From NCBI GenBank assembly GCA_013822425.1, contig PNKL01000017.1, positions 1 through 53,356 of the forward strand: 53,356 nucleotides of DNA, written 5' to 3'. The notes under the pieces were generated by a model. The model did no database searches, was not told the origin of the DNA, and was given only the letters and a program-made list of their open reading frames with translations. The stretch comes from Gemmatimonas sp. GTDB taxonomy: Bacteria; Gemmatimonadota; Gemmatimonadetes; Gemmatimonadales; Gemmatimonadaceae. Both the position numbers and the translations under genes were made by a program. Shown in pieces: positions 9,682 through 18,749 of this stretch. How positions within the stretch are numbered: position 1 is the first letter of the stretch; the number at the start of each line of letters is the position of its first letter.

Positions 9682-11146
9682 CGCCCGCGTGCTCGTCGTG
9701 GACGACGACGAAGGCGTGCGTCGCGCGATCACGACCGCGCTTGGCGACGCCGGCTGCGAGGTGCGGGAGGCGGTGGATGCGGCTTCCATGCGCACGCTGC
9801 TGGCCAGCTGGGATCCCACGCTGCTCCTCCTCGACGCCTCGCTTCCGGACGCCTCGGGGACGCAGCTGCTGCAGGAGATCAAGGCGGGCGAGGCCACGCG
9901 GGACCTGCCGGTCGTGATGGTCGCCACGCGACTGCCGGACGAACTGACCGAGCTGGCGCTTGGCCTCGGCGCGGCCGACGTGCTGCGGAAGCCGTTCCGG
10001 CCTCGCGAACTGGTGGCACGCGTGCAGGCGCAACTGCGGGTACATGCGCTGCTGCGCACCACGCAGGCCTCGCTGCAGAGCGCCGAGGAGGAGCTCAACC
10101 GGGTGCTCGAGGACTCGGAGAACCGGCGCAAGCTGGTGGACATCCTCCACGAGGTCACCGGCGACCTGTCGTCGGACGAGATCTACCATATCCTTGCCCG
10201 CCGCGTGGCGCGCGCGCTGGCGCTGTCGCGCTGCTCCGTCATCCTCGCCAAGCCCGGCGACCGGGTGGGCGTGGTGGCGACGGCGTTCGACAACCCGGCG
10301 CTGCGCAACTACGAGATCAACCTCGAGGCGTATCCCGAGATCCGCGCTGCGCTCGAGCACGGGCACCCGGTGCTGGTGGAAGACCTGCACACCAGCCCGC
10401 TCTTCGAGGACCTGCGACGCGAGTGGGCGGCCAACGGGACCCAGGTTCCCATCCGCAGCGTCATCGCGCTGCCGTTCACGCTGGGCAAGGTGCAGGCCGG
10501 CGTCTTCTTCCTGCGCCGCATGGTGGACGAGCCGCCGCTGACCCACGAGGACGTGGAGTTCGCGGATTCGGTCATCAAGGCGGCGGTGGCGGCCATCCAT
10601 CGCGCGCAGGTCATCGAGACCACCAAGGCCGACAACGCGCGGCTCGAGGTGCTGGCGCACACCGACCCGTTGACGCAGGTGCTCAACCGGCGCGCGCTGA
10701 CGGTGCGCCTCGCGTCGGAACTCGAGCGCGCCCGCCGCTACGACTCGATGCTCACGCTGCTCATGGTGGACCTCGATCATTTCAAGAACGTCAACGACAC
10801 GTACGGCCATCTGGTCGGTGACGAAGTGCTGCGTGAGGTGGCGACGCTGCTGCAGAACGAGATCCGCAGCGTGGACGTCGTGGCGCGCTACGGCGGCGAG
10901 GAGTTCGTGGTCGTGCTGCCGGAGACGTCGCTGGTGGGCGCGGTGACGTTCGCCGAGCGCATACGCGAGCATGTGGCGGCGACGCCCTTCGCCGGCGCGC
11001 TGGTGGACGCGCTGCAGGTGACGTGCAGCATCGGGGTCAGCTCGTATCCGTCGACGACCATCAACACGGTGGACGATCTCTTTGCCCGGGCCGACGAGGC
11101 GCTGTATCGCGCCAAGGCGGATGGGCGCAACCGGGTCTGCCTATGA
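9674..11146 (+). CDS. Response regulator-GAF-GGDEF diguanylate cyclase
   Basis: The protein has about 490 residues; GTG 9671 and ATG 9674 are both possible, inside the ilvA stop region. The N-terminal REC domain has the acidic pair (VVDDDE), a phospho-acceptor Asp at about residue 54 (LLLLDASLP) and the conserved KPF lysine. A central GAF-like domain follows at residues about 155-310. The C-terminal GGDEF domain carries the active-site form GGEEF (about 408-412) and an inhibitory I-site RSVD nine residues upstream, so cyclic-di-GMP synthesis with product feedback is expected. The stop overlaps the kinase start (ATGA). The partner histidine kinase is not in the window. Confidence 0.9.
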   Translation: MRNARVLVVDDDEGVRRAITTALGDAGCEVREAVDAASMRTLLASWDPTLLLLDASLPDASGTQLLQEIKAGEATRDLPVVMVATRLPDELTELALGLGAADVLRKPFRPRELVARVQAQLRVHALLRTTQASLQSAEEELNRVLEDSENRRKLVDILHEVTGDLSSDEIYHILARRVARALALSRCSVILAKPGDRVGVVATAFDNPALRNYEINLEAYPEIRAALEHGHPVLVEDLHTSPLFEDLRREWAANGTQVPIRSVIALPFTLGKVQAGVFFLRRMVDEPPLTHEDVEFADSVIKAAVAAIHRAQVIETTKADNARLEVLAHTDPLTQVLNRRALTVRLASELERARRYDSMLTLLMVDLDHFKNVNDTYGHLVGDEVLREVATLLQNEIRSVDVVARYGGEEFVVVLPETSLVGAVTFAERIREHVAATPFAGALVDALQVTCSIGVSSYPSTTINTVDDLFARADEALYRAKADGRNRVCL

Positions 11147-12222
11147 GCATGCGCTGCCCGTCTTGCGGCGCCCAGTATGCTGACGACGCGAAGTTCTGCA
11201 CCAAGGACGGCACGCGGCTCCAGGCGCAGGGTACGCCGCCGCCGACCGCACCGCTCGGAGCAGGTGGCGCGGCGGGTTCCTCCACCACGCCGCGCGCGAT
11301 GACGCCGCCCGTGGGGGTGCCGAAGCAGTTCAATCCGGCGGCATTGACGGGACAGGTGCTCGAGGGACGTTACGACATCGTGAAGAAGCTCGGCGAGGGC
11401 GGCATGTCGTACGTCTACCTCGGCGAGGACATCGCGACCAAGGAACAGTACGCGATCAAGGTGCTCTCGCCCTCGCTGGTCAAGGACGGCAACGCGATGG
11501 CGCGCCTGCGGCGCGAGGCCGCGCTCGGCATGCGCCTCGAGCACCCGAACGTGTGCCACATCGTGCGGCTCGGCGAGACGGAGGACGGCGTCGTCTATGT
11601 GGTGATGCCGTTCGTGGAGGGCGAGATCCTGAGCGACCGCAACAACCGGAAGGGGCCGCTGCCGCTCTCGGAGGTGGTGCCATTCGTGCAGCAGATTGCG
11701 GCCGGCCTGCAGGTGGCGCATGCGCTCAAGATCATCCACCGCGACCTGAAGCCCGAGAACATCATGATCACCAGGAACCCGGACGGCACGGACCGGGCGG
11801 TCGTGATGGACTTCGGGCTCGCCAAGGAACGCAAGGCGGGCGGCGAGCTGGAGAAGCTGACGGCGACGGGCATCATCCTGGGCACGCCGGAGTTCATGAG
11901 CCCGGAACAGCTGCGCGGCAAGACGCTCGATCCGCGCACCGACGTCTACTCGCTGACGCTCATGACGTACGAGATGCTGACGGGCACACTGCCCTTCGAG
12001 GGGAAGAACCAGCAGGAGATGATGATCGCGCGGTTGCGCAGCGACCCCATCTCGATTCGCACGCGGCGCCCTGACATTCCCGAGGCGGTGGACGCCGTGC
12101 TGACGAAGGGCATGGCGCGGAACGCCGACGACCGGTATCCGACGGCGGTGGAGTTTGCGGCGGCGCTGGCATTGGCGGCCGGCGGCCAGGGTGGCGTGCT
12201 GGGCAGGCTGTTCGGGAAGTAG
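11143..12222 (+). CDS. Zinc-ribbon Ser/Thr protein kinase (PknB-like)
   Basis: The protein has 359 residues from the ATG at 11143. It begins with a zinc ribbon (CPSCGAQYADDAKFC, residues 5-19) and a Pro/Ala linker. The kinase domain follows, with a glycine loop LGEGGMSYVY, ATP lysine K106 (YAIKVL), catalytic loop HRDLKPEN (D201), DFGLAK (D223) and GTPEFMSPEQ. It ends soon after the kinase domain, with no transmembrane helix or PASTA repeats, so it is probably cytosolic. Its ATG overlaps the stop of the GGDEF gene, which suggests that phosphorylation and cyclic-di-GMP signalling are made from one transcript. Confidence 0.9.
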   Translation: MSMRCPSCGAQYADDAKFCTKDGTRLQAQGTPPPTAPLGAGGAAGSSTTPRAMTPPVGVPKQFNPAALTGQVLEGRYDIVKKLGEGGMSYVYLGEDIATKEQYAIKVLSPSLVKDGNAMARLRREAALGMRLEHPNVCHIVRLGETEDGVVYVVMPFVEGEILSDRNNRKGPLPLSEVVPFVQQIAAGLQVAHALKIIHRDLKPENIMITRNPDGTDRAVVMDFGLAKERKAGGELEKLTATGIILGTPEFMSPEQLRGKTLDPRTDVYSLTLMTYEMLTGTLPFEGKNQQEMMIARLRSDPISIRTRRPDIPEAVDAVLTKGMARNADDRYPTAVEFAAALALAAGGQGGVLGRLFGK

Positions 12223-12291
12223 CGGCACTTCCACCACGAAGCGAAGGGCGCGACGAGGCGCAACGAAACCCATGCCGCGAGGAGGGGTGCC

Positions 12292-13338
12292 ATGGAGCTG
12301 ATGTCACAGCACATCCTCCGCGCGTTGGCGGCGGTGTCGTGTGGCGCGGGATCGCTCGCGGCACCGTGGTGCGCGGCTGGAACGCTTGCGGCGCAGCAGC
12401 CGACGTCGTCCGCGCCACCGGCCTCGCAGCCAGCGGTGGGGCAGGTCCCGCGAGAGCCCCGTCGCGTGGGCGGTGCGGCAGCACGTGCGGGCGACCTCGA
12501 TGCCATCGAACGCCGGCTCTACGACGCATCGCGCCGCGCGCCGCGCGATGGCGCCACGCGCGCCGCGCTGGGCGAGTGGCTGGCGTCGCGCGGCCAGCTG
12601 AAGTCCGGTGCCGTGCTGCTCGAGGAGGCACGACTGTTTGGCGGCAATGCCGTTGCCATTGCGACGCGCCTGCGGCACATCTACACGTGGATGCGGGACT
12701 GGCCGTCGCTGGCCGCGCTGCCGGCGTCGCAATTGTCGCCCGGCGAGAAGGCGCGCGTGGCGGCGCTCGTGAATCGCCCGACGAGCGTTGTCGGCACCGA
12801 CTCCACGGTCGTGCCGTTCGCACCGGTTGAGGTCGGCGCGCTCGGTCGCCTGCCGCTGGTGCTTGGCACGGATACGGCTTGGGCTGAACTGGACCCACAG
12901 GAGGAGGGAATCGTCCTTCCAGGGTTGGCCCGGGGGACAGGGCTGGTCGACATCCTGGGTAACGATCGGCGGGGCGTGCTCGGCATTCTCCAGGAATGCA
13001 CGGTTGGCGCACTCACGCTACATAACGTTCCCATTCGCATCGACACGTCACTGGGCGCCGGGCGCGCGCGCATCGGCTTCGACGTCTTTGCGATGCTCGC
13101 GCCGACGGTGGACGGCCGCGCCGGTACCGTGACGCTCCGGCGCGCGGGCCGAACGGCCGAACGGTCGGGCGCCACGGGCCTGCCGTTTCTCCTCGGCTTT
13201 CCGGGCGTGCGCCTGGCCGTGCGCGCGGATGAACCGCCGGTGCCGATGACCTCGCCTGCCGGGCGCGCCGCGCTGCGCGGGCGCCTGTGGACCGTGGACG
13301 TGCGTCGCGGGGTGATCTGGTCCGACGCGCCGCGGTAG
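12292..13338 (+). CDS. Secreted protein, possible degenerate aspartyl-protease fold
   Basis: The protein has 348 residues. The ATG at 12292 follows a good Shine-Dalgarno (GAGGAGGGG). A signal peptide ends near TLAAQ. The first part holds a helical repeat-like region (AIERRLYDASRRAPRDGATR, then LKSGAVLLEEARLFG), perhaps a TPR-like pair. The C-terminal half has GILQECTVGALTLHNVPIRI followed by IGFDVFAMLAPTVDGRAGTVTL, a pattern of retropepsin-like domains. The usual DTGA active site is replaced (AELDPQEEGIVLPG), so any protease activity is doubtful. The family call is tentative. Confidence 0.55.
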   Translation: MELMSQHILRALAAVSCGAGSLAAPWCAAGTLAAQQPTSSAPPASQPAVGQVPREPRRVGGAAARAGDLDAIERRLYDASRRAPRDGATRAALGEWLASRGQLKSGAVLLEEARLFGGNAVAIATRLRHIYTWMRDWPSLAALPASQLSPGEKARVAALVNRPTSVVGTDSTVVPFAPVEVGALGRLPLVLGTDTAWAELDPQEEGIVLPGLARGTGLVDILGNDRRGVLGILQECTVGALTLHNVPIRIDTSLGAGRARIGFDVFAMLAPTVDGRAGTVTLRRAGRTAERSGATGLPFLLGFPGVRLAVRADEPPVPMTSPAGRAALRGRLWTVDVRRGVIWSDAPR

Positions 13339-13424
13339 CGCCGCCCGACACCGCGCCGGGATTGCGAGTAAATTGAATCGCGGTCCCCATGGCGCGCTGT
13401 TTCCCACTTGTACCCAACGATTCC

Positions 13425-14570
13425 ATGAAGATGCTTGTGCTCGGCGCCGGGCTTCAGGGTTCCGCGTGCGCCTACGACCTGCTCCATCAGGCAGACGTCA
13501 CCGAAGTGCGGCTCGCCGACAAGTCGGTGGACCACCTCCCCAAGTTCCTCACGCCGTATCTCGGCGGCAAGCTGAAGCCGATGAAGGTTGACGTGACGGA
13601 TCGCGCCGCGACGCTGAAGGCGATGCAGGGGGTCTCGTCGGTGATGAGCGCGGTGCCGTACTACCTGAACATGGCCATCACCGAGGCCGCCATCGCCTCG
13701 GGCGCACACTTCAGCGACCTCGGCGGCAACACGGAGATCGTCTTCCAGCAGAAGACGCTGGACGGCAAGGCAGCGGCGGCCGGCGTGACCGTGATCCCGG
13801 ATTGCGGCCTCGCCCCGGGGATGGTGAACATCCTGGCGCAGCTTGGTATCGAGCGTTGCGACAGCGTGTCGACGGTGAAGATCTTCGTCGGCGGGCTGCC
13901 GCAGAAGCCGGAGCCGCCGCTCAACTACCAGGTGGTCTACTCGCTCGAGGGCGTGCTCGACTACTACACGACGCTCTCGTGGGTGATTCGCGACGGCAAG
14001 CGGCACCAGGTGAAGGCGCTGTCGGAGCGCGAGCCGGTGGTGTTCAGTGAACTCGGCGAGCTCGAGGCGTTCCACACGGCGGGCGGACTTTCCACACTCG
14101 GGTTCCGGTACGAGGGGAATATCCCGACGATGGAGTACAAGACGCTGCGGTATCCCGGGCATGCGCACATCATGGAGGCGATCCGCGAGCTTGGTCTGCT
14201 CGACCTTGGGGCCATTGACGTGAAGGGCAAACTGGTGGTGCCGCGCGATGTGGCGATCGCCTGCATGGCACCGCGCCTCAACAAGCCCGACGGCCGCGAC
14301 CTGGTGGCGATGAGGGTGATCGTCACTGGCGTGAAGGGCGGCAGGCCCGTGACGCACACGTTTGAGCTGGTGGACCGCTTTGACGAGAAGACCCACATCA
14401 CGTCCATGGAGCGCACGACCGGATTCTCGCTGGCGATCACGGGCCTCATGCAGGCGCAGGGGCGCATCTCACCGGCGGGGGTGCACACGTCCGACGAGTG
14501 CATGCCGGGCGAGGCGTATGTGGCGGAGCTTGCCAAGCGTGGGGTCAATATCGTGCAGTCCGTGTCGTAG
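13425..14570 (+). CDS. Saccharopine dehydrogenase-family protein
   Basis: The protein has 381 residues from the ATG at 13425, which places the dinucleotide-binding motif (LVLGAGLQGSACAYDL) at the N-terminus as usual; an ATG at 13389 would add 12 unrelated residues. The first domain is Rossmann, with AVPYYLNMAITEAAIASG and DCGLAPGMVNILA typical of saccharopine/carboxynorspermidine dehydrogenases. The length suits a Lys9-like single-domain reductase of lysine metabolism, cytosolic. The exact substrate cannot be read from the sequence, and no lysine genes lie nearby. Confidence 0.8.
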   Translation: MKMLVLGAGLQGSACAYDLLHQADVTEVRLADKSVDHLPKFLTPYLGGKLKPMKVDVTDRAATLKAMQGVSSVMSAVPYYLNMAITEAAIASGAHFSDLGGNTEIVFQQKTLDGKAAAAGVTVIPDCGLAPGMVNILAQLGIERCDSVSTVKIFVGGLPQKPEPPLNYQVVYSLEGVLDYYTTLSWVIRDGKRHQVKALSEREPVVFSELGELEAFHTAGGLSTLGFRYEGNIPTMEYKTLRYPGHAHIMEAIRELGLLDLGAIDVKGKLVVPRDVAIACMAPRLNKPDGRDLVAMRVIVTGVKGGRPVTHTFELVDRFDEKTHITSMERTTGFSLAITGLMQAQGRISPAGVHTSDECMPGEAYVAELAKRGVNIVQSVS

Positions 14571-14591
14571 CGCGGGCGCGAGCAGACTCGA

Positions 14592-14621
14592 AGCGGGCGG
14601 AGCCAGACGGCCCCGCCCGCT
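14592..14621 (+). terminator. Terminator-like hairpin
   Basis: A 9-bp perfect stem (AGCGGGCGG with CCGCCCGCT) with a 12-base loop is followed by CTCTTC. It starts 22 bases after the saccharopine dehydrogenase stop. Confidence 0.5.
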
Positions 14622-14759
14622 CTCTTCGCGGTGCTTGGAACCCCGCGACCTGCGTGAAGTTCCCGCCACTTCGCACCACCACAAGCTGGCACCCGGCTAC
14701 CGCGCGGATCATCAACCGCGGCGGGGGGGTAGAGGATTCAGAATCCTCCTGGAGGAAGT

Positions 14760-15533
14760 ATGCGTGTCATGCGAACGGTATTGGCGGTGGGCGTGCTCGC
14801 GATCAGCGTGCCGGTGCTTGCCCAGCCTGGCCGGAGCGCCGTGGAACGGTCGCGAGCGGATCGCGGTGGAGAGGCGCGTGACGGCCGCGTGGAGAAGGGC
14901 GGGAGCAGGCATGGCGAGCGTCGCGTGGACGGTCAGGCGGAACGGCGCGGCGGAGGCACCATCGCTGACCGCATCGTACCGCGGGGCGGGACACCGGAGG
15001 CGCAGCCGGGCCGTCGTGATCCGCGGGGCGAGGTTCCGGAGGCGCAGCCGGGCCGTCGTGATCCGTGGGGCGGCATCCCCGACGTGCGTTACGACCGCCG
15101 GGATCGGCGCGACGAGTCGCGCGTCGTGGTGCGTGCGCCGGTGGTGATCAACCGGTACGACCACCGCGCGCCTCGCGTGGTGCCGCGTCCCTATGGGCAT
15201 GAGTTCGTCTATCGCTATGGCGACCGCGACTTCCGCCACCGCGATGTGCTGACGATCACGACGTGGTTCCGCAGCCTGCCGCCGGCGCGACTCGCGTACT
15301 ACGGCTACCATGACCGCTACGACCGCAGCTGGGGCGGCGTGCGCTACGTGTTCCGCCCCGGCATCTACCTGTCGTTCGACGTCTTCACGCACCTGGCGGT
15401 GCTGCCGTACGACCTCGAGTACGAACTGGGGATCCTCCCGTGGTACCTCGAACGGAGGATCTACGGCAACACAGTGCTGGTGATTGATACGAGGACGCGG
15501 TACATCGTTGATATCTTCGAGATTGACTACTGA
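14760..15533 (+). CDS. Arg-rich secreted protein of unknown function
   Basis: The protein has 257 residues with a strong Shine-Dalgarno (GGAGGAAG) before the ATG. The signal peptide is TVLAVGVLAISVPVLAQ. A very Arg/Gly/Asp-rich, probably disordered segment follows (residues about 20-125) and includes a duplicated PEAQPGRRDP unit. The C-terminal half is rich in Tyr, Arg and Asp (YGYHDRYDRSWGGVRYVF, YDLEYELGILPWYLERRIYG). A similar layout occurs in small periplasmic or outer-membrane-associated proteins. No family is assigned. The stop codon lies at the edge of the inverted repeat at 15532. Confidence 0.6.
   Translation: MRVMRTVLAVGVLAISVPVLAQPGRSAVERSRADRGGEARDGRVEKGGSRHGERRVDGQAERRGGGTIADRIVPRGGTPEAQPGRRDPRGEVPEAQPGRRDPWGGIPDVRYDRRDRRDESRVVVRAPVVINRYDHRAPRVVPRPYGHEFVYRYGDRDFRHRDVLTITTWFRSLPPARLAYYGYHDRYDRSWGGVRYVFRPGIYLSFDVFTHLAVLPYDLEYELGILPWYLERRIYGNTVLVIDTRTRYIVDIFEIDY
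14998..15068 (+). repeat. Duplicated ~36-bp coding segment
   Basis: Two near-identical copies encode PEAQPGRRDPRG and PEAQPGRRDPWG in the Arg-rich secreted protein. This is a recent in-frame duplication. Confidence 0.8.
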
Positions 15534-15667
15534 TTGAGGATATGGACTCGGGATTCCGATTGAGGATCACGATTTGGGATGGCGATTGGCGATGAGCCCC
15601 GGGGCTCATCGCGTGTCGCAATCTTCAATCGTCATCCTGAATCGGAATCCTGAGTCCAGATCCTCTA
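15532..15667. repeat. Long hairpin of GATTGAGGAT family between convergent genes
   Basis: The centre is a 24-bp perfect palindrome (15589-15612, GCGATGAGCCCC and its complement). Outer arms 15536-15561 and 15640-15665 pair at 24 of 26 positions, with weaker pairing in between. The left arm starts in the stop of the gene at 14760 and the right arm ends on the stop of the minus-strand carboxypeptidase. It could act as a bidirectional terminator, but it is far larger than needed. A second copy of the family is at 26165-26343. Confidence 0.85.
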
Positions 15668-17287
15668 TCTCTGGTAATTGGCGAGCGTCGCGCCCATCGC
15701 ATCCATCGCTTCCTTGGCGCGCCAGCGGTCCCGGCCGTTGTAGATGAACGCAAAGGCCAGTCGTTCGCCGTCGCGGGACGTCACGTAGCCGCCCAGCGAG
15801 GCCACGTCATTGGTTGTCCCGGTCTTGGCGCGGAGGTTGCCCATTGCCGGCGTGAACCTCATCCGGCGGCGTAGCGACTCGGTGCGGCCGGCGACCGGGA
15901 GCGACTGCTCCAGCACGTCGTGCCACGATGCCCTGGCGGCGTAGCCGAGCAGCTGCACCATGGCACGCGGCGTGATGCGGTCGGCCGTGGACAGGCCGCT
16001 GCCGTCGGCGGCGTAGACGGCCGTGGGCGGCACCTGCGCCTTCTCCCAGAGGAAGCGGCGCAGGAGGATGTTTGCGTTCTCCGCCGAGCCCACCACACCG
16101 ACGCTGCGCGCGGCGTTGCGGAACAGAAGTTCAGCAAAGTGGTTGTTGGACTCGCCGTTCATGGTGGTGACGAGCTCGCCAATGGACGCCGAGGAGAGCG
16201 CGGCCACGCGCGGTGCGCCACTGGCGGCCTTGGCCAGCCTGGCGCCGCCGTCCACCGAGATGCCGTGCTGTTGGAGTGCGGCCCGAAATGCCGCGGTCGT
16301 CACGAGCGCGGGATGCTCGGCCACCACCTGCACACGACGACCGGCGCTGGCGCGTCCGATGGTGCCGCGTACCTCCATGCCGCCCTCCCGCTGCACGACG
16401 CTGATGCGGCTGCCGCGGCCGGCGACGACCTTCACCGAATTCAGAACGTCGATGCCGGAAAGCGCGGGCTCGAACGTGATGGCGGCCGACTTTCCGGACG
16501 GCTTCACCGTGATCGCAAGCAGGTTCTCATTGTACGAGAGCGCCGAGACGCGGGCGGCGTAGGAGGCGCCCAGGTATCGCGAACGCCAGCCTTCGGGGAC
16601 CTTGCGCTCCTCGAAGGCCGACGCGTCGCCGATGATGTCACCCGAGACGCGGCGCACGCCGGCCTGCGCAACGAGCCGCGCGACGGCGGCGATCGGCGTC
16701 TCACCCGACGCGTCGTTGGCGTAGCGACGGCTGAACGATGGGTCGCCGGTGCCGCGCAGCACCAGGTTGCCGCGCACGGTGCCGTCGGCGCCGAGCGCGC
16801 CCTCGCGCAGGACTTCGGTGACGAGGCGGTAGTCGGGGCCGAACCGCTCGAGGGCCACCGCGGACGTAAACAGCTTCATCGTGCTGGCCGGCAGCAGCTG
16901 CCGGTCGGCGTTGTGCGTGAAGAGCGTGTCACCGCTCTCGAGGGAAACGACGGCAACACCCCAGCTTCCGCTGCGGGACGCCCGACCAAGGATGGAACCG
17001 AGATCGAGGATCAGCTGCGATCCACCGCGCGGCGCCGTGTACTTGAGGGGAGCCGGGGCGGGGATGCGCTTCCTGGCCGCCGGCCGGGCCTTCGTCTTCG
17101 AGGGGCTCGTCGGACGGCGCCTGGACGCGGCCGTGCGCGCCTCGCCGCCCGCCGACTTCTGGGCCGTCGCCCGCACGGAGGCCACGGCCGGCTTCGCCTG
17201 CGCCGGCAGGTGCAGGGCGGCGGCGGCGAGCGCGATGGCTACGGCGTGCCAGTGACAGAGACTCTGGCGGCGAAGGCGAAGGGGCAT
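15665..17287 (-). CDS. dacB: D-alanyl-D-alanine carboxypeptidase/endopeptidase (PBP4 type)
   Basis: The protein has 540 residues and is a periplasmic class C penicillin-binding protein that trims or cleaves peptidoglycan peptides. The signal peptide ends at LHLPAQ, and a basic Ala/Pro linker (residues 31-85) precedes the catalytic domain. The active-site motifs are visible: SxxK at S135-K138 (PASTMKLF), SYNEN (SxN) and AKTGT (KTG). The large insertion between SxxK and SxN typical of PBP4/DacB is present, with GNLVLRGTGDPSFS. The minus-strand gene downstream of the acetyltransferase may share its transcript, with about 55 bases between them. Confidence 0.9.
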   Translation of the reverse strand: MPLRLRRQSLCHWHAVAIALAAAALHLPAQAKPAVASVRATAQKSAGGEARTAASRRRPTSPSKTKARPAARKRIPAPAPLKYTAPRGGSQLILDLGSILGRASRSGSWGVAVVSLESGDTLFTHNADRQLLPASTMKLFTSAVALERFGPDYRLVTEVLREGALGADGTVRGNLVLRGTGDPSFSRRYANDASGETPIAAVARLVAQAGVRRVSGDIIGDASAFEERKVPEGWRSRYLGASYAARVSALSYNENLLAITVKPSGKSAAITFEPALSGIDVLNSVKVVAGRGSRISVVQREGGMEVRGTIGRASAGRRVQVVAEHPALVTTAAFRAALQQHGISVDGGARLAKAASGAPRVAALSSASIGELVTTMNGESNNHFAELLFRNAARSVGVVGSAENANILLRRFLWEKAQVPPTAVYAADGSGLSTADRITPRAMVQLLGYAARASWHDVLEQSLPVAGRTESLRRRMRFTPAMGNLRAKTGTTNDVASLGGYVTSRDGERLAFAFIYNGRDRWRAKEAMDAMGATLANYQR

Positions 17288-17342
17288 CGGCGAGGGGGCT
17301 CTCAGCGCAGGGTGGCGGCGCTCGAGGCGGCTGCCCCGTGCG

Positions 17343-18482
17343 TCAGACCTTCAAGATCCAGTTTCGGCGGTAGAGCACCGCCAGTATAGCGTACCAGAAG
17401 AGAACGAAGCAGATCGCGAAGGCCAGCGACGCATTCCGGGGTTCGAGCCACGAAGCGAACACTGACTTGTACACCACCGCCTGCACGGAGACCTGCGTGC
17501 CGTCGACTTCGACCTTCCAGAGCGAATAGATGATGCGGGCCATCAGTCCCGATCCCACGAATGCCACGATCGGGTTCACGCCATATATGACGAGCGGACG
17601 GGTCCACCACGTAACACCCTGGACGTCGATGATCCAGGTGATCGTGGCGATGGCGACGGCTGCCATGCCCGCGGTGAAGACCACGTACGAGCTGGTCCAG
17701 AGCCCCTTGTTGATGGGGAACGACCAGTGCCACATCAGGCCGACCATCATGAGGAGGGCGCCGACGGCGAACATGCCGTTGAGCCGCTCCACCAGCGGAC
17801 GCTCCTTGAGGGCGATCCAACGGCCGCACAGCACGCCCAGTATCGCGGTGCCAATGGCCGGGAGGGTGGAGAGCAGCCCCTCCGGGTCCCAGGTCTTCGC
17901 CGCCTTCCACAGGTGGCCGTCGAGCAGGGCCCGGTCGACCCACGCCGCCAGCGTCCGCGACGGCACGTCGAGGCAGAGTGCGCCAAGCTCACAGCCGTCG
18001 GGAACCGGCAGCAGCGTCATGGCGAACCAGTAGCCGTAGAGGAGCACGACGAGCATGACGACCACCTGCTTCAGCGACGCGTTCAGCGTCAGAAGCCCGG
18101 CGACCAGGTAGACCACGCCGATGCGCGGCAGGACGCCCGGAATGCGAAGCTCGGTGATGCGATCGAGCGGATAGAACGGGAAGGCGGACAATCCCCAGCC
18201 GATGAGGACGATAAGCAGCCCGCGCCGCAGCACCTGCCGGCGAAGCACGGCGTCGGTGTCGCCGCGGGCGCGACGCGATGACAGCGACAGATGGGTGGTG
18301 ATGCCGACGATGAAGAGGAAGAACGGGAAGATCAGGTCGGTGGGGGTCCAGCCGTGCCACGCGGCATGCCCCAGCGGCGGGTAGATGGCGCTCCACGTGC
18401 CCGGGTTGTTGACGAGGAGCATGCCGGCAACGGTCAGGCCGCGGAATACGTCAAGGCTGACGAGGCGTTCTGTGGGTTTCAC
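17343..18482 (-). CDS. Heparan-alpha-glucosaminide N-acetyltransferase-like membrane protein
   Basis: The protein has 379 residues from the GTG at 18482, just before the family N-terminus (ERLVSLDVFRGLTVAGM). The longer open frame upstream reads through the G-rich repeat array and is rejected. The protein is a multi-pass membrane protein of about 10 helices. It has the conserved DVFRG, HAAWHGWTPTDLIFPFFLF and NPIVAFVGSG motifs of the DUF1624/DUF5009 acyltransferase group. It probably moves acetyl groups across the inner membrane to a sugar, perhaps in cell-wall recycling given the neighbouring D,D-carboxypeptidase; the substrate is inferred only. Confidence 0.82.
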   Translation of the reverse strand: MKPTERLVSLDVFRGLTVAGMLLVNNPGTWSAIYPPLGHAAWHGWTPTDLIFPFFLFIVGITTHLSLSSRRARGDTDAVLRRQVLRRGLLIVLIGWGLSAFPFYPLDRITELRIPGVLPRIGVVYLVAGLLTLNASLKQVVVMLVVLLYGYWFAMTLLPVPDGCELGALCLDVPSRTLAAWVDRALLDGHLWKAAKTWDPEGLLSTLPAIGTAILGVLCGRWIALKERPLVERLNGMFAVGALLMMVGLMWHWSFPINKGLWTSSYVVFTAGMAAVAIATITWIIDVQGVTWWTRPLVIYGVNPIVAFVGSGLMARIIYSLWKVEVDGTQVSVQAVVYKSVFASWLEPRNASLAFAICFVLFWYAILAVLYRRNWILKV

Positions 18483-18555
18483 GGGGACGCGGGCCTCCCG
18501 GCCGAGGACAACAGAATGTGCCGACGGGGCAATTCGGCAGCAAGGGACGCGCGCT

Positions 18556-18691
18556 GGGGTGCAGGGGCACGGGCACGGTGGGGTGCATGGGCATGGTGGG
18601 GTGCACGGGCACGGTGGGGTGCGTGGGCACGGTAGGGTGCATGGGCACGGGCACGGTGGGGTGCGTGGACACGGTAGGGTGCATGGGAATG
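18556..18691. repeat. Left array of 18-bp G-rich repeats (four-helix element)
   Basis: Seven contiguous units, mostly 18 bp (consensus RGGGTGCRTGGGCACGGT), start at 18556, 18580, 18598, 18616, 18634, 18658 and 18676. Units 1 and 5 are 24 bp because a GGGCAC hexamer is doubled. The inverted counterpart is at 19202-19250, and the four-helix-bundle gene lies between the two. Confidence 0.9.
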
Positions 18692-18723
18692 AGCGGACGT
18701 GCGTTCGATTGGTGCCGCGAAGC

Positions 18724-18749
18724 GCGGACAGCGGAAGTACACTGTCCGC
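18724..18749 (+). promoter_or_regulatory. Hairpin abutting the start codon of the four-helix gene
   Basis: GCGGACAG (18724-18731) pairs perfectly with CTGTCCGC (18742-18749). The 10-base loop holds the Shine-Dalgarno-like GGAAG, and the ATG follows at 18750. In RNA this would present or mask the ribosome site, so translation may be controlled by structure or by a bound protein. Confidence 0.6.

Noticed and set aside
18556-18691. CRISPR array
   Set aside because: The 18-bp units touch each other with no unique spacers, and no cas genes are near. The 11-bp and 10-bp arrays fail for the same reason.
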